From Lantana camara (lineage: Eukaryota; Streptophyta; Magnoliopsida; Lamiales; Verbenaceae), in the NCBI GenBank assembly GCA_037501455.1, contig CM074858.1:93532501-93596500 (forward strand): a stretch of 64,000 bases of DNA, read 5' to 3'. This document shows positions 49,701-62,931 of this stretch, piece by piece. Below the pieces are notes generated by a model. That model searched no databases. It had not been told where the DNA came from and was given only the letters and a program-made list of their open reading frames with translations. The position numbers were made by a program, and so were the translations under genes. Numbering within the stretch: the stretch's first letter is position 1; each line of letters begins with the position of its first letter.

Positions 49701-52610
49701 GCGAGGGTCCCGTGAGGGTCGAGCCAATCTGCGTTGTTTTTTCCTGTTACCTGGCTCCAATTCAACGGTCAGAAATTTTTCAGTGGGCTCTATCCGTACC
49801 TCAGGACGGGGGTTTTCGAGCGTTCTTTTCTTTCCTGTGAAACGGTTGCCCTCACCCTCGGGCTCGCCCTTGCTCGCATCCTCTTTTGAGGAGGATGCCT
49901 CCACTGCTCCAAGTGGACCTCCATCGGAGTTGTCTTTCCTATTCACAGCTTTTTTTTTTTGTTTTTCGTCTTGTAGAGTTTTGCTCTTTTTCTCTTGGGA
50001 CCATCCTCATCTAAATTGAGGAAATCTACAGACTTTTTATAGGACCCAATATGGAAAGTTTTCTCTGCTTTTGGTTTCCTGAGGGACAACATGTAGCATT
50101 CCTACACCTCCTTAATATTGCACAAAATCTCATCGGTTCCCTCGGGGGTGGGGAACTTGATCTTCTGGTGTTTAGTGGAAATGATCGCCTTGAAATCAAC
50201 ATGGGCCGAGTGCCCAATAATGATGTTGTAAGGGATCTCAATTTCCACTACCGTATATGTTACCATCAGAGTCTTCCACTGTGGGGTATGACCGAATGAG
50301 ATGGTCAAGTGAATTTATCCTCGAGGCGCAACCTCGGAACCTCCAAAGCCAATGAGGGTTGTTTTGAGGGGTTAGAGGGAAATGTTCGTGATGTTAATTT
50401 TCTGAAAAGTGGAGTAGGGGAGAACATTTACTGAGCTTCCACTATCGACAATGCCCCTCTTTACAACATGATTTTGCACATCTATGCTAACCACCATGGG
50501 GCAGTCAGAGGTTTCACCGATCCCATAGGGCGTTACAATATCCCCTAGGTCCCTATCACTAAACCTTATCACTTCATTTTCCTTGGAGTCGATCGTTGGT
50601 CATAGCTACGCGCATAACGGTGGCGAGAGGCGTTGGAATCCCCTCCTGAGGAGCCACTGGCAATCATGTGGATGACAGCAAATGGCGCGTTTTCTGGTTC
50701 ACACATTTTCTGCTTGCTCCTGTTGCTTCTCTCTGGCTGGCGCACTCGAGGGCTTTACGAGCGTGACGGGCTCCTCTTTCGAGCCTTAGCTCGCTCGTTA
50801 CATTGTTCATCGTATCGTTCCAGAGGCCCTGATAAACTACTTCAAATGGCCTCCCGCGGTGAGTCTTTGTATCTCACTTTCCAGCTGTCGGCATTTATCT
50901 GTGTCATGCCCCTCTTGCTTGTGAAAGACGCAATACTTCCCCGAGCGCCTCTGAGATTCTGTCTCCCTCTATTTGTTGGGCCTTTTGAAGATCTTCTTAT
51001 CTAAGAGCGAGTAGGTTTCAGAAATTGGGAATGCGCTCGTGTCTGCGAGGGAGAGGAGGGGATTTACAACGATTCTTGTGGGTATCCTCTCGCCCTCGTT
51101 CACCCTTGTGGTGGCCTGATGGACGCGGCGTATTAGATTTGTACATTTCCTCAAGCGCAAAGAACGGTTCAGCGATCTCCCTTATGGCCATGAGGGATTT
51201 GGGTCTCTTCTTGACAATGGCTTGAGAAAACTCATTGCTCACATAGTGCTTGTGGTTGATAGCCTTGAAGAGCACATGAATTAAGAAATCCATAGAGGGC
51301 CACTCGACCAAGAGCACCGTTTTCACCCTGGACCAAATTGTACAGGGCCGTGGGCACGGTGACAGGTGCCTTCAGGGAGTTGAAGTGGTTTAGGAAAGCA
51401 TTGGTAAGTTCTTCATACCCTCTAATCGAGTGGGTTGGCAGTCGCTTGTAGCATTCTTGGGCCATCCCCACGAGGAAGGTGATAAATACCTTGGCCTAGT
51501 AGTGACTGGAATACTCATAAAGATGCATCGAATGCAGAAAATGATCTAAATATTCTACAGGATCAGGAGTCCCATCGTAGCGATTGATGGAAGTGGGGAC
51601 TTTGCCCATTCCGGCTTGGGCCATCAAGGCTTCCTCAACAAGGAGAGAGCCCCTTGCCAGGGGCTGATGATATCCCCCCTCATTATCATAATCCTCATAA
51701 TTTTCCTCTTGTTCCTGGTGTCGAGGAGCGTGGTTCCGGTTGGCTTGGCGGTGAGCGTCTTTAGACTTGACTCTCTCGCCCTCGGCTTGGAGGGCTTGAG
51801 ACCGCGCTCAAGAGAGATGCTCAACCATATCTTGTAAACCTTAAAGATGGTCTTGTACAACCGCGAGTAGGTTTGGGTCTTCTCCATCTGCTTTGCTGCA
51901 TCATTTCGAAGCTTAAGAATTAGCTTCAGCATCGATATCAATTCTTTCCACAGGCTCTTTACCTTTGTTTGCCTGTGGATGCTCCTGTGCTCCCCTCGGA
52001 AGAGCTTCTTTTGTATTGACTAGGGTGGTGGTGGCGGCTAGCCTGTAAAAAGGCTTGGGCAGCCATCAGCGGAAGAACCTGCCAGCCTCCAATAGGTGGG
52101 GCGATCTGAGCGGCTGGTCCTGAGGGGAAATAGGTGGTTGTAAAGTTTTTCCAGGCGTTCTGAGCCGCCTGGACCTTGCATTGATTGTAAATGACCTGCA
52201 ATTGCCTGGGTGTCATTGGGGGTATCTCCACCCCCTCAATATCTTTGAGGACAACAACAGGGAGCTGCATCTGCCCTGTGTGATAGGGCTGGACAACAGG
52301 AAGCATGTTGGGCAATGTAAGCATATAGGCTGGTGGCGGCATCATCATGGGGTAGCTGCCCATGTTAGCGGCGACGGCGGAGGGCTGATTTAGGGGAATG
52401 TTTAAGCCGGAACCCCCTGTTCCTCCGCCAGTGGGCGCGATGGGCCGCTCAGTGTTGGCCTCCCCTTCTGGCCTATTTTGCTCCACCTCCCATAGATGGT
52501 ATGACTCCGGTGGTGGCAGCAACAGAGTCGTTGTCATCTCCACCGCGTGGGAGGTTGCCTCCACCTCCCACAAGTCCTGATCTGTTGGTCACCATAGTAA
52601 GGTAGGTATT
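49701..52610 (-). pseudogene. Tat gag and protease, broken
   Basis: Gag core near 51471-51240 (GMAQECYKRLPTHSIRGYEE, LTNAFLNHF) matches the Tat gag pattern. A Pro/Met-rich N-terminal part lies at 52573-51960, and a zinc-knuckle remnant near 50900 (CVFHKQEGHDTDKC-like in one frame). Protease near 50480 reads GIVDSGSSVNVLP, the Tat DSGSS motif. The start of the reverse transcriptase region follows near 49790-49700 (PTEKFLTVELEPGN) and then jumps directly to the end of the domain. Many frameshifts. Confidence 0.7.
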
Positions 52611-52643
52611 TGTTTATCAGCTAACAAAGAGGAAAAGAAGATT

Positions 52644-52664
52644 GGTTTCCCACAAACGGCGCCA
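52644..52664 (-). other. Primer-binding site of the Tat element
   Basis: Minus-strand TGGCGCCGTTTGTGGGAAAC lies 4 bp from the LTR end (plus-strand LTR edge tgatgagg at 52669). This primer type is common in Tat and Athila elements. Confidence 0.75.
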
Positions 52665-52668
52665 AAAA

Positions 52669-52925
52669 TGATGAGGCCGGATCCAAGGTGGCAAACTCCA
52701 AAACTTTAGAATTTATTTCTGTGGGGAAATAGAGACTATAATCTTAGGCAAAGATTTCCGGAGATGGTTAGGTTCTACCTGCTGGAACAAACACAAAAGG
52801 GTCAGAAGGCCAAGCTGGGGAATGGCGGCTGATACCCAGTTCAGCTCTCCGACACTCAAGACAGATGGTGAATGAAGAAGATGAAGTAGGTAAAATAGAG
52901 CTTGAGATGATGAAGCTTGCTTCCA
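52669..52925 (-). repeat. Tat 5' LTR, 3' part
   Basis: From the LTR end (minus CCTCATCA) to the Tekay insertion point. It continues at 62932. Confidence 0.65.
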
Positions 52926-54439
52926 GAGGACGCCCGGAGCGGTGGGCCACCACATCCCCCGCACTTAAACCCGAACCCACATATGAAATGGATTTCCATA
53001 CATGAGTCCAAGTCTAAGCGAACGGAACCTACACTCACTCCTTAGGCTAAGCGGGGCTAAAACTCGGACAGAGCGCGCAAAAACAACACATAAATGCGGA
53101 AGCCATAACATAAGGATCGAAAAGAGCTCTATAATTAACATTTATACCATATACCATGGCCTCACGGCCCAAAAGATCGAGCATATACATCAAAAGCCCA
53201 TAATTCAGCAAAATATAATTCTAACATCGAATACATAAAAGAGTATCCAAAATGCAAGAAGTATGGATGCAACTCGACCTAGACACACAAGTACAAGACC
53301 AAGACTCGCACTTCCCCGCCTAGCTCGAAACAACCTGCACTGAAGGTGGGAAAAGAGAGGGGTCAGTCAAAACTCGACTGAGTGAGGGGGCTTAAACGCA
53401 CACCCACACCTAAATACATATAAAGCAGAGCATATTACAAAGGTGATAGTCATGAATCGAGGCTAGGGTTTTACATACCAAATCATTTTCCAAAGATAAC
53501 ATATAATAGAGAGGAAAACCTATCGCGATCCATAATCTATCGAACAAAGCATAAACATAAGTCCGGCGAGAACGGACTATCCCTTACTCCATCAAACATA
53601 ACATTAAAATCGAATTCAAATCATATCCACCCCACATCCATGGTGTATCGGGAATCAAACCCTAACACCTTCATTACCAAACACATACGGGGCAGCTAAC
53701 CCACGATATGCCTTCCCCGGTTATCCACCGAGGGCTCAAGATACCACGCCTTCCCAACCTCCTTAGGTCGTACGTGAATATCTCAAATGAGAACGTGCAC
53801 AGGGGTCATAACCGGCGACCCCGTGGTCGTCCCGGGTCTCCCTTACCCACGTCTCCGGGCCCATCAAACCAAATCAAACCAAACTCCCATCTTTCAGGGT
53901 ACAACTCGCTCAAACATACCACATACGGATAACGAAATTTCAAAATATAGCTTACTTATGCCAATACTTATACCAATTTCGAAAACGTAAAGCTTATTTC
54001 ACAAGATCATAACATACCTTAAGCATTCGTATGTAATACATATATATAAATATATATATATTCGCATACGGGGTAAGAAAACAACACGTAATAGGTCTTA
54101 GGTCGCTTATCTAATACAAAGGATCCTAACCTCACCTTTGCAAAAGTAGAAGGAATGCAAAACGGGCGAACGAACACTTAAACCTCGGGCTCACGAACTT
54201 CCGGAAGAGGCTCTGAAACAAAAGAAGACAAGACCCGAGACTTAGACTCAATAATGTACCAATTAGACGCCCGGCAAAATGCATGGATCATGTTCACAAA
54301 AATGTCACAATCAAGTCATATAATTGCATAGTTATAACAATTAATCATGCAAAAGAGAAGCAATTAAAGTCATAAAATGCATAATTAAAGCAAAGAGAAG
54401 TAGTAGCAACTTCTAGGTTTTGAATTTTTCCAAAGGGGA

Positions 54440-54561
54440 AAATCCACCCCCATGGATTTTTCTAAAGGGGAAAATCCACCCCCATGGATTTTCCAAGAGC
54501 TACTGCCTCAAATCCACCCTCGCGGATTTTTCCTTAAGGAAAAATCCACCCCCGTGGATTT
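54440..54561. repeat. Four imperfect inverted-repeat units AAATCC...GGATTT in the Tekay LTR
   Basis: Units at about 54440, 54471, 54510 and 54541, each of the form AAATCC-ACCCCCAT-GGATTT with small central changes. Duplicated 7353 bp downstream in the 5' LTR. Confidence 0.85.
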
Positions 54562-54588
54562 GCTCCAGTAGAGAGGAGTTCCGGACAT

Positions 54589-54708
54589 GGGAACGGCCGT
54601 TCCCGTTCCCAGTACAACTGGGAACGGTCGTTCCCACTCTCGGTCCATGAACAGTAAGGCCTGGGAACGGTCGTTCCCAGTTTAAAACTGGGCGGGAACG
54701 GCCGTTCC
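54589..54708. repeat. Array of four GGGAACGGCCGTTCCC-type palindromes in the Tekay LTR
   Basis: Copies at 54589-54604 (perfect), 54620-54635 and 54663-54678 (gggaacggtcgttccc) and 54694-54708. The array is repeated at 61942-62061. The same motif is in the LTR at 28406-28632. Confidence 0.92.
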
Positions 54709-55578
54709 GGCCTGGTTCGAAAAGCTGGAGCAGAGTTTTACACAGAAAACAGGGGAAGCTCGAAAATATGCCAAAAATGGCCAAAATCCAACCTTTAAAG
54801 TTGCCATAACTTCTCAAAATGCACATACAATTCAAATATATCATACTTAACATGTCGTCACTCAAATAGCTCAAGAAAATGGAATTAAAAGCCATGATCA
54901 CATGAATGAAAAATTCAAGCTAGAATCAAGAACCTCAATAAATGCTCACCCAACCTATCATAAAATGCAATAAATGCAACATATATAACCTATACCACTC
55001 ATACAAGAAGCTAGAAATCCAACATCTCAAGCAAAGAGCAAGAATTCACCATTAATGCTAAACCCTTACTATTCACGTAGGGGAGCAAAGGCACAACAAA
55101 CTCACACCAAACTCATAAATTAAACCATGGAAACGTAGAGCATGACGAGGGGATTCCGAAACCTACCTAAGCTCGAGAAAAGACGAAGAAACGAGAGAGA
55201 ACTTGGCTTGGAAAGTTGGATGATCAAAGCTTGGGGTTTGCTCTCTTGCTTGCTTGAGTTGCTGCTGAACGTAATGAGGGAAAGAGAGAATGGTTCAGCC
55301 TTTAAGGGCTGGACCGATTGGTTCACGGGTTCGGTTCAAGGTTCCCGGTTCAAATTGGTTCGGTTTAACAAATACGGGTTCAAATAAGGCCAACTCAAAT
55401 AACCGAATAATTCACATACAACATTAACTCACGTAAGTCATGTAAATTCAAATAATTCATAGAAGAATTAAAATTAAATAATTCAAATAACAATTAGAAT
55501 AAATATAAAATGCGTAAATAATAATTTTAAATGCGCACATACGTCATACCTGTACGGTCTGAAAGTCGGGGTGTCACA

Positions 55579-55592
55579 ATCCTTCCCCCTTA
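55579..55592 (-). other. Polypurine tract of the Tekay element
   Basis: Minus-strand aagggggaaggat abuts the 3' LTR start and lies 15 bp after the gag-pol stop codon. Confidence 0.85.
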
Positions 55593-55606
55593 AAAAGGAC
55601 TTGCCC

Positions 55607-58600
55607 TCAAGTCCGAACCGAGTCCTCAAACAACTCCGGATATAAATTCCTCATTTTCTCCTCAGTTTCCCAAGTCGATTCCTCGGATTTCTGATCCCTC
55701 CAAAGTACTCTGACTAAAGGAATCTGCCGTTTTCTCAATTCTTGCATCTTCCGGTCCTGAATTGCAACCGGATGCTTTTCTATTGTTAAATCCGTCTCTA
55801 ACTGAACCTCTTCAACTGGAAGGATAGTTGCCTCATCGGGATGGTACTTGCGGAGCTGAGAAACATGGAAAACGTTGTGTATCCCGGTCAAATTCGGTGG
55901 GAGATCCAATCTGTACGCCGTTTCTCCAATTCTTTCCAAAATTTCAAATGGCCCTAGGTATCGTGGACTGAGCTTTCCACCTTTACCTATTCGAGTGAAG
56001 CCTTTCCTTGGAGATGCTTTCAGAAAAACTCTATCTCCGACCTCAAACACTAAGGGCCTTCTTCTCTTATCGGCGTAGCTTTTCTGTCGAGCCTGAGCTG
56101 CCCTCATTCTTTGTCTAATCGTATGAACCTTCTCAATAGTAGCAACAATGTTTTCCTTAGGCTCGGCCCTCTCAAGCTTATTCTCTTTGGTCCATCTCCA
56201 ATCCTCGATATCCCAAAACAAAGGCGACCTACACTTCCTTCCATAAAGTGCTTCATAAGGTGCCATCTTAATCGAACCTTGATAACTGTTGTTATAAGCA
56301 AATTCAACTAGAGCCAGGTGCTCATCCCACTTATCCTGGAAATCCAAAGCACACGACCGAAGCATATCCTCTAAGTACTGAATTAACCTTTCAGATTGAC
56401 CGTCCGTTTGAGGATGCGAAGCGGTGCTAAACCTGAGCCTGGTGCCCAAACATTTCTGGAGATTCTGCCAGAAGATCGAAGTAAACCGTGGATCCCGATC
56501 CGAAACGATACTAGCCGGAATTCCATGTAGTCTTACAATCTCTCGAACATATAACTCGGCTAGCCTTGGAACTTTCTCGGACATCCTAACCTTGAGGAAA
56601 TGGGCAGACTTAGTCAATCTGTCGACAATTACCCAAATTCCATCAAACCCTCCTTTGACTCTAGGCAAGCCGGACACGAAGTCCATAGTCACTTGCTCCC
56701 ACTTCCACTCGGGAATAGGAAGTGGTTGGAGAGTTCCTCCCGGCTTCTGGTGTTCTGCCTTCACCTTTTGACACGTCAGACATCGCTTCACGAAGTTCGC
56801 GACGTCCCTTTTCATGCCATTCCACCAGAATTTCTCTTTCAGGTCCCGATACATCTTAGTACCTCCCGGATGAATCGAGTACCTCGAGCGATGTGCCTCC
56901 TCAAGTACAAGCCTCTTGAGCTCTTCTGGGACACATATTCTCGCTTCGAACCTTAACAAACCGGAATCATCTAATCCAAACTTAGAATTCGGGTCGTTCT
57001 TGGAACGTGCTACCAACCTTTGAATTTCTGCATCTGAATTCTGAGCTTCCCACAACTGTTCTATCAAATCTGGTATAACTGTAAGATTGGCCAACCAAGT
57101 TCCCGAAACCAAGATCTCTGAACCCGAACTTGAAGAACCTGCTTCCAAATTAGCCGCACTCACCTTTCTACTCAAGGCATCGGCAACCACGTTTGCTTTA
57201 CCCGGATGGTACTGAATGGTGCAATCATAATCCTCTAACAACTCCATCCAACGCCTCTGTCTTACGTTTAAATCCTTCTGAGAAAAGAGATACTTGAGGC
57301 TTTGGTGATCTGTAAATACCTCGAACGTGGTACCGTAGAGATAATGTCGCCACTTCATCAAAGCAAACACAACGGCAGCTAATTCAAGATCGTGGGTAGG
57401 GTAATTCTTCTCATGCTCCTTCAATTTCCTCGAAGCATAAGCTACCACTCTACCGTGCTGCATCAAAACACAACCAAGACCTTCTTTCGAAGCATCTGTA
57501 TAAACCGCATAACCCTCGGTACCCTCGGGTAAAGTAAGAACCGGTGCTGAAGTTAATTTCACCTTCAATGTCTGAAAACTCGCCTCGCACTTATCATCCC
57601 ATTCAAATTTCACCTCCTTCTTAGTCAGACGAGTCAATGGAGCGGCAATTTTTGAAAAATCCTTAACAAATCTTCGATAGTAGCCAGCCAACCCCATAAA
57701 GCTTCTAATCTCAGAGGCATTTCTAGGTCTCTCCCAACGAAGCACGGATTCAACCTTAGATGGATCAACCTCAATCCCATCACCTGAAATTATATGACCC
57801 AAAAATACAACTCTATCGATCCAGAATTCGCATTTGCTGAATTTCGCATACAACTTGTGTTCCCTTAAAGTTTCCAAAACGATCCAAAGATGCTGAGCGT
57901 GCTCTTCAGCGGACTTAGAATACACCAGAATGTCGTCTATAAATATGACCACGAACTTGTTAAGAAACTGCCTAAACACTCGGTGCATCATGTCCATAAA
58001 CACGGCTGGAGCATTAGTTAATCCAAACGGCATGACAACGAATTCAAAATGCCCATAGCGCGTATTAAAACCAGTCTTCGGAATATCTTCCTCCCGAATA
58101 CGCAGTTGGTAGTAACCCTGCCTCAAATCCAACTTGGAATAGACTTTCGAGCCTTGCAGAATATCAAATAACTCCTCAATGTGAGGCAAAGGGTATTTGT
58201 TCTTCACTGTCATCCGATTCAGCTCACGGTAATCTATACACATCCGTAACGTCCCATCCTTCTTCTTTACAAATAGAACGGGAGCACCCCACGGAGAAGT
58301 GCTCGGGCGGATGTACCCACAAGCTAAAAGCTCATCAAGCTGCGCTTTTAACTCTTTTAACTCTGCAGGAGCCATTCTGTAGGGAGTCTTCGAAAAAGGC
58401 TCTGCTCCGGGATAAAGGTCGATTACGAACTCGATGTCCCTATCAGGCGGTAGAGAACCCAAAGTCTCAGGGAAAACATCGATATACTCTCGCACGACCT
58501 CCGTCTCCTCAAGTTTGGCCTGATCCTTCGGTCTATTCAAAAGATAGGCCACGAAACCTGTCGCACCGTCCCGGACCAGTTTACTCGCCTCAACAAAAGA

Positions 58601-60082
58601 AATAAACGGGCTTAACTTCACCTTTCCGCCCTTAAACACCACTGAACCAAAAGAAACTTTCTTACCCCGACAATCCATCTGAGCCCCATGTTCATACAAC
58701 CAATCCATACCCAAGATTATATCATACCTCTGCATCGGCATTTCAATCAAATCTGCGAGGAAAACTCGGCCTTCGAAGCTAACCGGACAACCCCGAAAAA
58801 CCCTGCAAGTTACTAAACTACCACCAAGAGGGGAGCTAACCACGTAATCATGCGCACACAAGGAAATAGGCAAGCACATAGAAGCGGCAATATCCCGGGA
58901 AATAAAGGAATGAGTGGCCCCGGGATCAAATAATGCATGTAATGTAGTGCCATGAATGCTTATAGTACCTTCGATCACGGCATTTGGGTCGATTTCCACA
59001 GTTTGCTCTTCCTCAACTCCCAATGCGTAAGCCCTAGCTTGGATTGCAGGCCTCGGGTTATCTTGCTTCTTCGGGCATGTGTTCACCATATGATCCTGCG
59101 CCCCACAAATGAAACACCTCTTATGTAGCCTAAAGCAACTATCCACGTGATGAGGACCCTTGCAATAGGTACATTGCACTTTAGGTGGAGCCGGAAGTGC
59201 TAAGGGTCGATTCGGTTGATTAGGTCCCGTGGGTCGAGGTTGTTTATTTTGAGGCTTGGCTTGTTGAAAAGTTTGAAATGCCGGCCTCTTCCCGAATTTA
59301 TTAAAATTCCCCGAGCTAGACCCTTGTCCGGTATGAGTACTCTTCCTCCTCATCACAACCCGTTCTTCAACTCTTAGAGCTTTGTCCGTGACTTTCGCCC
59401 AAGTACTTGTGTTAGAAGCCTCTAGAGCATCTTTCATATCCTCCCGAAGTCCTTGGAGGAATTGTGAAGCCTTGCTTTCATCATCATTGGCAATGTTCGG
59501 GGCATAACGAGAGAGCCTTTCAAACTCGTTGATATAATCAGTGACGGACATACCCCCTTGTTTGAGCTCCATAAATTCTCTCACCCTTCGATTTCTTGTA
59601 GCTTTGGGAATATATTTATTCTTGAATTCACGAACAAACACCTCCCATGCGATCTCCTCCTCGGTAGCCTCTAATCTTCCTTGCAAGCTTGACCACCAAC
59701 TATAAGCTTGGCCTTGGATCATGGTAAGTGTGCATTGTAGCTTCTCCATAGGCCCACACGGTATGAGATTCCATATCCGGTTAGTTTGCACGAGCCATTC
59801 TTCTGCTTGGACATCATTTCCACCCACGAAAACCGGTGGATTTTGGTTCTTAAACTCCCGGAGAGTAGCTGTAATTAAATTTCCTCCATGATTCCCAGCC
59901 GGAGGTGCATTGTTTCTTTCCTGAGCCCTTTGTTCCAAATATACCGCTAATCTCTCCATGAAATTGCCCGGATCCATTGGGGGTGGTGGTGGTGGATTAT
60001 TATCTTCCGGGTGTGGAGAATGATCTCGGTGATGACGATGTTCCGGAGATCTATCTCGGCGGTGGTGTCTTCGGGGAGGCAT
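55607..60082 (-). CDS. Tekay gag-pol polyprotein (intact frame)
   Basis: One uninterrupted frame. I start it at [14 protein letters not shown], the usual type of gag start; the frame is open 36 codons further, to a Met at 60190. Residue numbers below count from that upstream Met. Gag core about 125-255; zinc knuckle C359-x2-C362-x4-H367-x4-C372; protease motif D422-P-G-A; reverse transcriptase about 600-800 with D688 and F-I-D752-D753; RNase H with D899, E936, D961, D1004; integrase zinc site H1100, H1107, C1137, C1140 and core D1170, D1231, E1267 (35 residues between the last two); GPF motif 1413-1415; chromodomain-like C-terminus about 1470-1521, which in this family targets insertion to particular chromatin. 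Every catalytic position looks intact except protease, where Pro replaces the Ser of DSG. Such a change may block polyprotein processing. Confidence 0.95.
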   Translation of the reverse strand: MPPRRHHRRDRSPEHRHHRDHSPHPEDNNPPPPPPMDPGNFMERLAVYLEQRAQERNNAPPAGNHGGNLITATLREFKNQNPPVFVGGNDVQAEEWLVQTNRIWNLIPCGPMEKLQCTLTMIQGQAYSWWSSLQGRLEATEEEIAWEVFVREFKNKYIPKATRNRRVREFMELKQGGMSVTDYINEFERLSRYAPNIANDDESKASQFLQGLREDMKDALEASNTSTWAKVTDKALRVEERVVMRRKSTHTGQGSSSGNFNKFGKRPAFQTFQQAKPQNKQPRPTGPNQPNRPLALPAPPKVQCTYCKGPHHVDSCFRLHKRCFICGAQDHMVNTCPKKQDNPRPAIQARAYALGVEEEQTVEIDPNAVIEGTISIHGTTLHALFDPGATHSFISRDIAASMCLPISLCAHDYVVSSPLGGSLVTCRVFRGCPVSFEGRVFLADLIEMPMQRYDIILGMDWLYEHGAQMDCRGKKVSFGSVVFKGGKVKLSPFISFVEASKLVRDGATGFVAYLLNRPKDQAKLEETEVVREYIDVFPETLGSLPPDRDIEFVIDLYPGAEPFSKTPYRMAPAELKELKAQLDELLACGYIRPSTSPWGAPVLFVKKKDGTLRMCIDYRELNRMTVKNKYPLPHIEELFDILQGSKVYSKLDLRQGYYQLRIREEDIPKTGFNTRYGHFEFVVMPFGLTNAPAVFMDMMHRVFRQFLNKFVVIFIDDILVYSKSAEEHAQHLWIVLETLREHKLYAKFSKCEFWIDRVVFLGHIISGDGIEVDPSKVESVLRWERPRNASEIRSFMGLAGYYRRFVKDFSKIAAPLTRLTKKEVKFEWDDKCEASFQTLKVKLTSAPVLTLPEGTEGYAVYTDASKEGLGCVLMQHGRVVAYASRKLKEHEKNYPTHDLELAAVVFALMKWRHYLYGTTFEVFTDHQSLKYLFSQKDLNVRQRRWMELLEDYDCTIQYHPGKANVVADALSRKVSAANLEAGSSSSGSEILVSGTWLANLTVIPDLIEQLWEAQNSDAEIQRLVARSKNDPNSKFGLDDSGLLRFEARICVPEELKRLVLEEAHRSRYSIHPGGTKMYRDLKEKFWWNGMKRDVANFVKRCLTCQKVKAEHQKPGGTLQPLPIPEWKWEQVTMDFVSGLPRVKGGFDGIWVIVDRLTKSAHFLKVRMSEKVPRLAELYVREIVRLHGIPASIVSDRDPRFTSIFWQNLQKCLGTRLRFSTASHPQTDGQSERLIQYLEDMLRSCALDFQDKWDEHLALVEFAYNNSYQGSIKMAPYEALYGRKCRSPLFWDIEDWRWTKENKLERAEPKENIVATIEKVHTIRQRMRAAQARQKSYADKRRRPLVFEVGDRVFLKASPRKGFTRIGKGGKLSPRYLGPFEILERIGETAYRLDLPPNLTGIHNVFHVSQLRKYHPDEATILPVEEVQLETDLTIEKHPVAIQDRKMQELRKRQIPLVRVLWRDQKSEESTWETEEKMRNLYPELFEDSVRT

Positions 60083-60194
60083 ATTTCTACAAAAGAAAAG
60101 ATTCCAATTCATATGCGTGAGGGTTAGTACATGTTCATGTACACGATTAACAAGAAGATAACCAATAATCACATAAATGCATATAACCACATTG

Positions 60195-60269
60195 TCCTAA
60201 GCCGTACGACCTAGACTCACCCGACTCGACTCTAGAGTTCCGGTTTTGCAACCGAGCGCTCTGATACCA
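60195..60269 (-). other. Primer site and conserved leader of the Tekay element
   Basis: The primer site TGGTATCAGAGC (60258-60269) is followed on the minus strand by GGTTGCAAAACCGG and later GTCTAGGTCGTACGGCTTAGG. The same words are at 20461-20536 and 22217-22293 in the non-coding elements. Confidence 0.8.
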
Positions 60270-60278
60270 CTTTCAGGA

Positions 60279-62931
60279 TGTGACGCCCGGAGCGGTGGGC
60301 CACCACATCCCCCGCACTTAAACCCGAACCCACATATGAAATGGATTTCCATACATGAGTCCAAGTCTAAGCGAACGGAACCTACACTCACTCCTTAGGC
60401 TAAGCGGGGCTAAAACTCGGACAGAGCGCGCAAAAACAACACATAAATGCGGAAGCCATAACATAAGGATCGAAAAGAGCTCTATAATTAACATTTATAC
60501 CATATACCATGGCCTCACGGCCCAAAAGATCGAGCATATACATCAAAAGCCCATAATTCAGCAAAATATAATTCTAACATCGAATACATAAAAGAGTATC
60601 CAAAATGCAAGAAGTATGGATGCAACTCGACCTAGACACACAAGTACAAGACCAAGACTCGCACTTCCCCGCCTAGCTCGAAACAACCTGCACTGAAGGT
60701 GGGAAAAGAGAGGGGTCAGTCAAAACTCGACTGAGTGAGGGGGCTTAAACGCACACCCACACCTAAATACATATAAAGCAGAGCATATTACAAAGGTGAT
60801 AGTCATGAATCGAGGCTAGGGTTTTACATACCAAATCATTTTCCAAAGATAACATATAATAGAGAGGAAAACCTATCGCGATCCATAATCTATCGAACAA
60901 AGCATAAACATAAGTCCGGCGAGAACGGACTATCCCTTACTCCATCAAACATAACATTAAAATCGAATTCAAATCATATCCACCCCACATCCATGGTGTA
61001 TCGGGAATCAAACCCTAACACCTTCATTACCAAACACATACGGGGCAGCTAACCCACGATATGCCTTCCCCGGTTATCCACCGAGGGCTCAAGATACCAC
61101 GCCTTCCCAACCTCCTTAGGTCGTACGTGAATATCTCAAATGAGAACGTGCACAGGGGTCATAACCGGCGACCCCGTGGTCGTCCCGGGTCTCCCTTACC
61201 CACGTCTCCGGGCCCATCAAACCAAATCAAACCAAACTCCCATCTTTCAGGGTACAACTCGCTCAAACATACCACATACGGATAACGAAATTTCAAAATA
61301 TAGCTTACTTATGCCAATACTTATACCAATTTCGAAAACGTAAAGCTTATTTCACAAGATCATAACATACCTTAAGCATTCGTATGTAATACATATATAT
61401 AAATATATATATATTCGCATACGGGGTAAGAAAACAACACGTAATAGGTCTTAGGTCGCTTATCTAATACAAAGGATCCTAACCTCACCTTTGCAAAAGT
61501 AGAAGGAATGCAAAACGGGCGAACGAACACTTAAACCTCGGGCTCACGAACTTCCGGAAGAGGCTCTGAAACAAAAGAAGACAAGACCCGAGACTTAGAC
61601 TCAATAATGTACCAATTAGACGCCCGGCAAAATGCATGGATCATGTTCACAAAAATGTCACAATCAAGTCATATAATTGCATAGTTATAACAATTAATCA
61701 TGCAAAAGAGAAGCAATTAAAGTCATAAAATGCATAATTAAAGCAAAGAGAAGTAGTAGCAACTTCTAGGTTTTGAATTTTTCCAAAGGGGAAAATCCAC
61801 CCCCATGGATTTTTCTAAAGGGGAAAATCCACCCCCATGGATTTTCCAAGAGCTACTGCCTCAAATCCACCCTCGCGGATTTTTCCTTAAGGAAAAATCC
61901 ACCCCCGTGGATTTGCTCCAGTAGAGAGGAGTTCCGGACATGGGAACGGCCGTTCCCGTTCCCAGTACAACTGGGAACGGTCGTTCCCACTCTCGGTCCA
62001 TGAACAGTAAGGCCTGGGAACGGTCGTTCCCAGTTTAAAACTGGGCGGGAACGGCCGTTCCGGCCTGGTTCGAAAAGCTGGAGCAGAGTTTTACACAGAA
62101 AACAGGGGAAGCTCGAAAATATGCCAAAAATGGCCAAAATCCAACCTTTAAAGTTGCCATAACTTCTCAAAATGCACATACAATTCAAATATATCATACT
62201 TAACATGTCGTCACTCAAATAGCTCAAGAAAATGGAATTAAAAGCCATGATCACATGAATGAAAAATTCAAGCTAGAATCAAGAACCTCAATAAATGCTC
62301 ACCCAACCTATCATAAAATGCAATAAATGCAACATATATAACCTATACCACTCATACAAGAAGCTAGAAATCCAACATCTCAAGCAAAGAGCAAGAATTC
62401 ACCATTAATGCTAAACCCTTACTATTCACGTAGGGGAGCAAAGGCACAACAAACTCACACCAAACTCATAAATTAAACCATGGAAACGTAGAGCATGACG
62501 AGGGGATTCCGAAACCTACCTAAGCTCGAGAAAAGACGAAGAAACGAGAGAGAACTTGGCTTGGAAAGTTGGATGATCAAAGCTTGGGGTTTGCTCTCTT
62601 GCTTGCTTGAGTTGCTGCTGAACGTAATGAGGGAAAGAGAGAATGGTTCAGCCTTTAAGGGCTGGACCGATTGGTTCACGGGTTCGGTTCAAGGTTCCCG
62701 GTTCAAATTGGTTCGGTTTAACAAATACGGGTTCAAATAAGGCCAACTCAAATAACCGAATAATTCACATACAACATTAACTCACGTAAGTCATGTAAAT
62801 TCAAATAATTCATAGAAGAATTAAAATTAAATAATTCAAATAACAATTAGAATAAATATAAAATGCGTAAATAATAATTTTAAATGCGCACATACGTCAT
62901 ACCTGTACGGTCTGAAAGTCGGGGTGTCACA
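60279..62931 (-). repeat. 5' LTR of the Tekay element
   Basis: Ends are TGTGACACC (62931) and GGCGTCACA (60279). It appears identical to the 3' LTR. Small frames inside it are duplicated exactly in both LTRs and are not genes. Confidence 0.93.

Larger units (their letters stand above)
52926..55578 (-). repeat. 3' LTR of the Tekay element
   Basis: The minus strand starts TGTGACACCCCGAC. The final bases of the LTR are altered (gag for tgt in plus view), by a small junction deletion. It contains two palindrome arrays (54440-54561 and 54589-54708). Confidence 0.92.
52926..62931 (-). mobile_element. Full-length Tekay-lineage chromovirus (Ty3/gypsy), very young
   Basis: 5' LTR 60279-62931, initiator-Met primer site, one 1527-codon frame, polypurine tract, 3' LTR 52926-55578. 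The two 2653 bp LTRs align with no indel at a constant offset of 7353 and looked identical everywhere I compared, apart from the last three bases at 52926-52928. The right flank is gagca. On the left the flank plus LTR edge reads ccagag-gacgcc, consistent with a gagca duplication followed by a 5 bp loss (catgt) across the junction. Confidence 0.93.

Noticed and set aside
53002..53238. Small frames in the Tekay LTR repeated at 60355-60591 and elsewhere
   Set aside because: Duplicated because the LTRs are identical. No start context, domain or conservation in the other Tekay-type LTRs.
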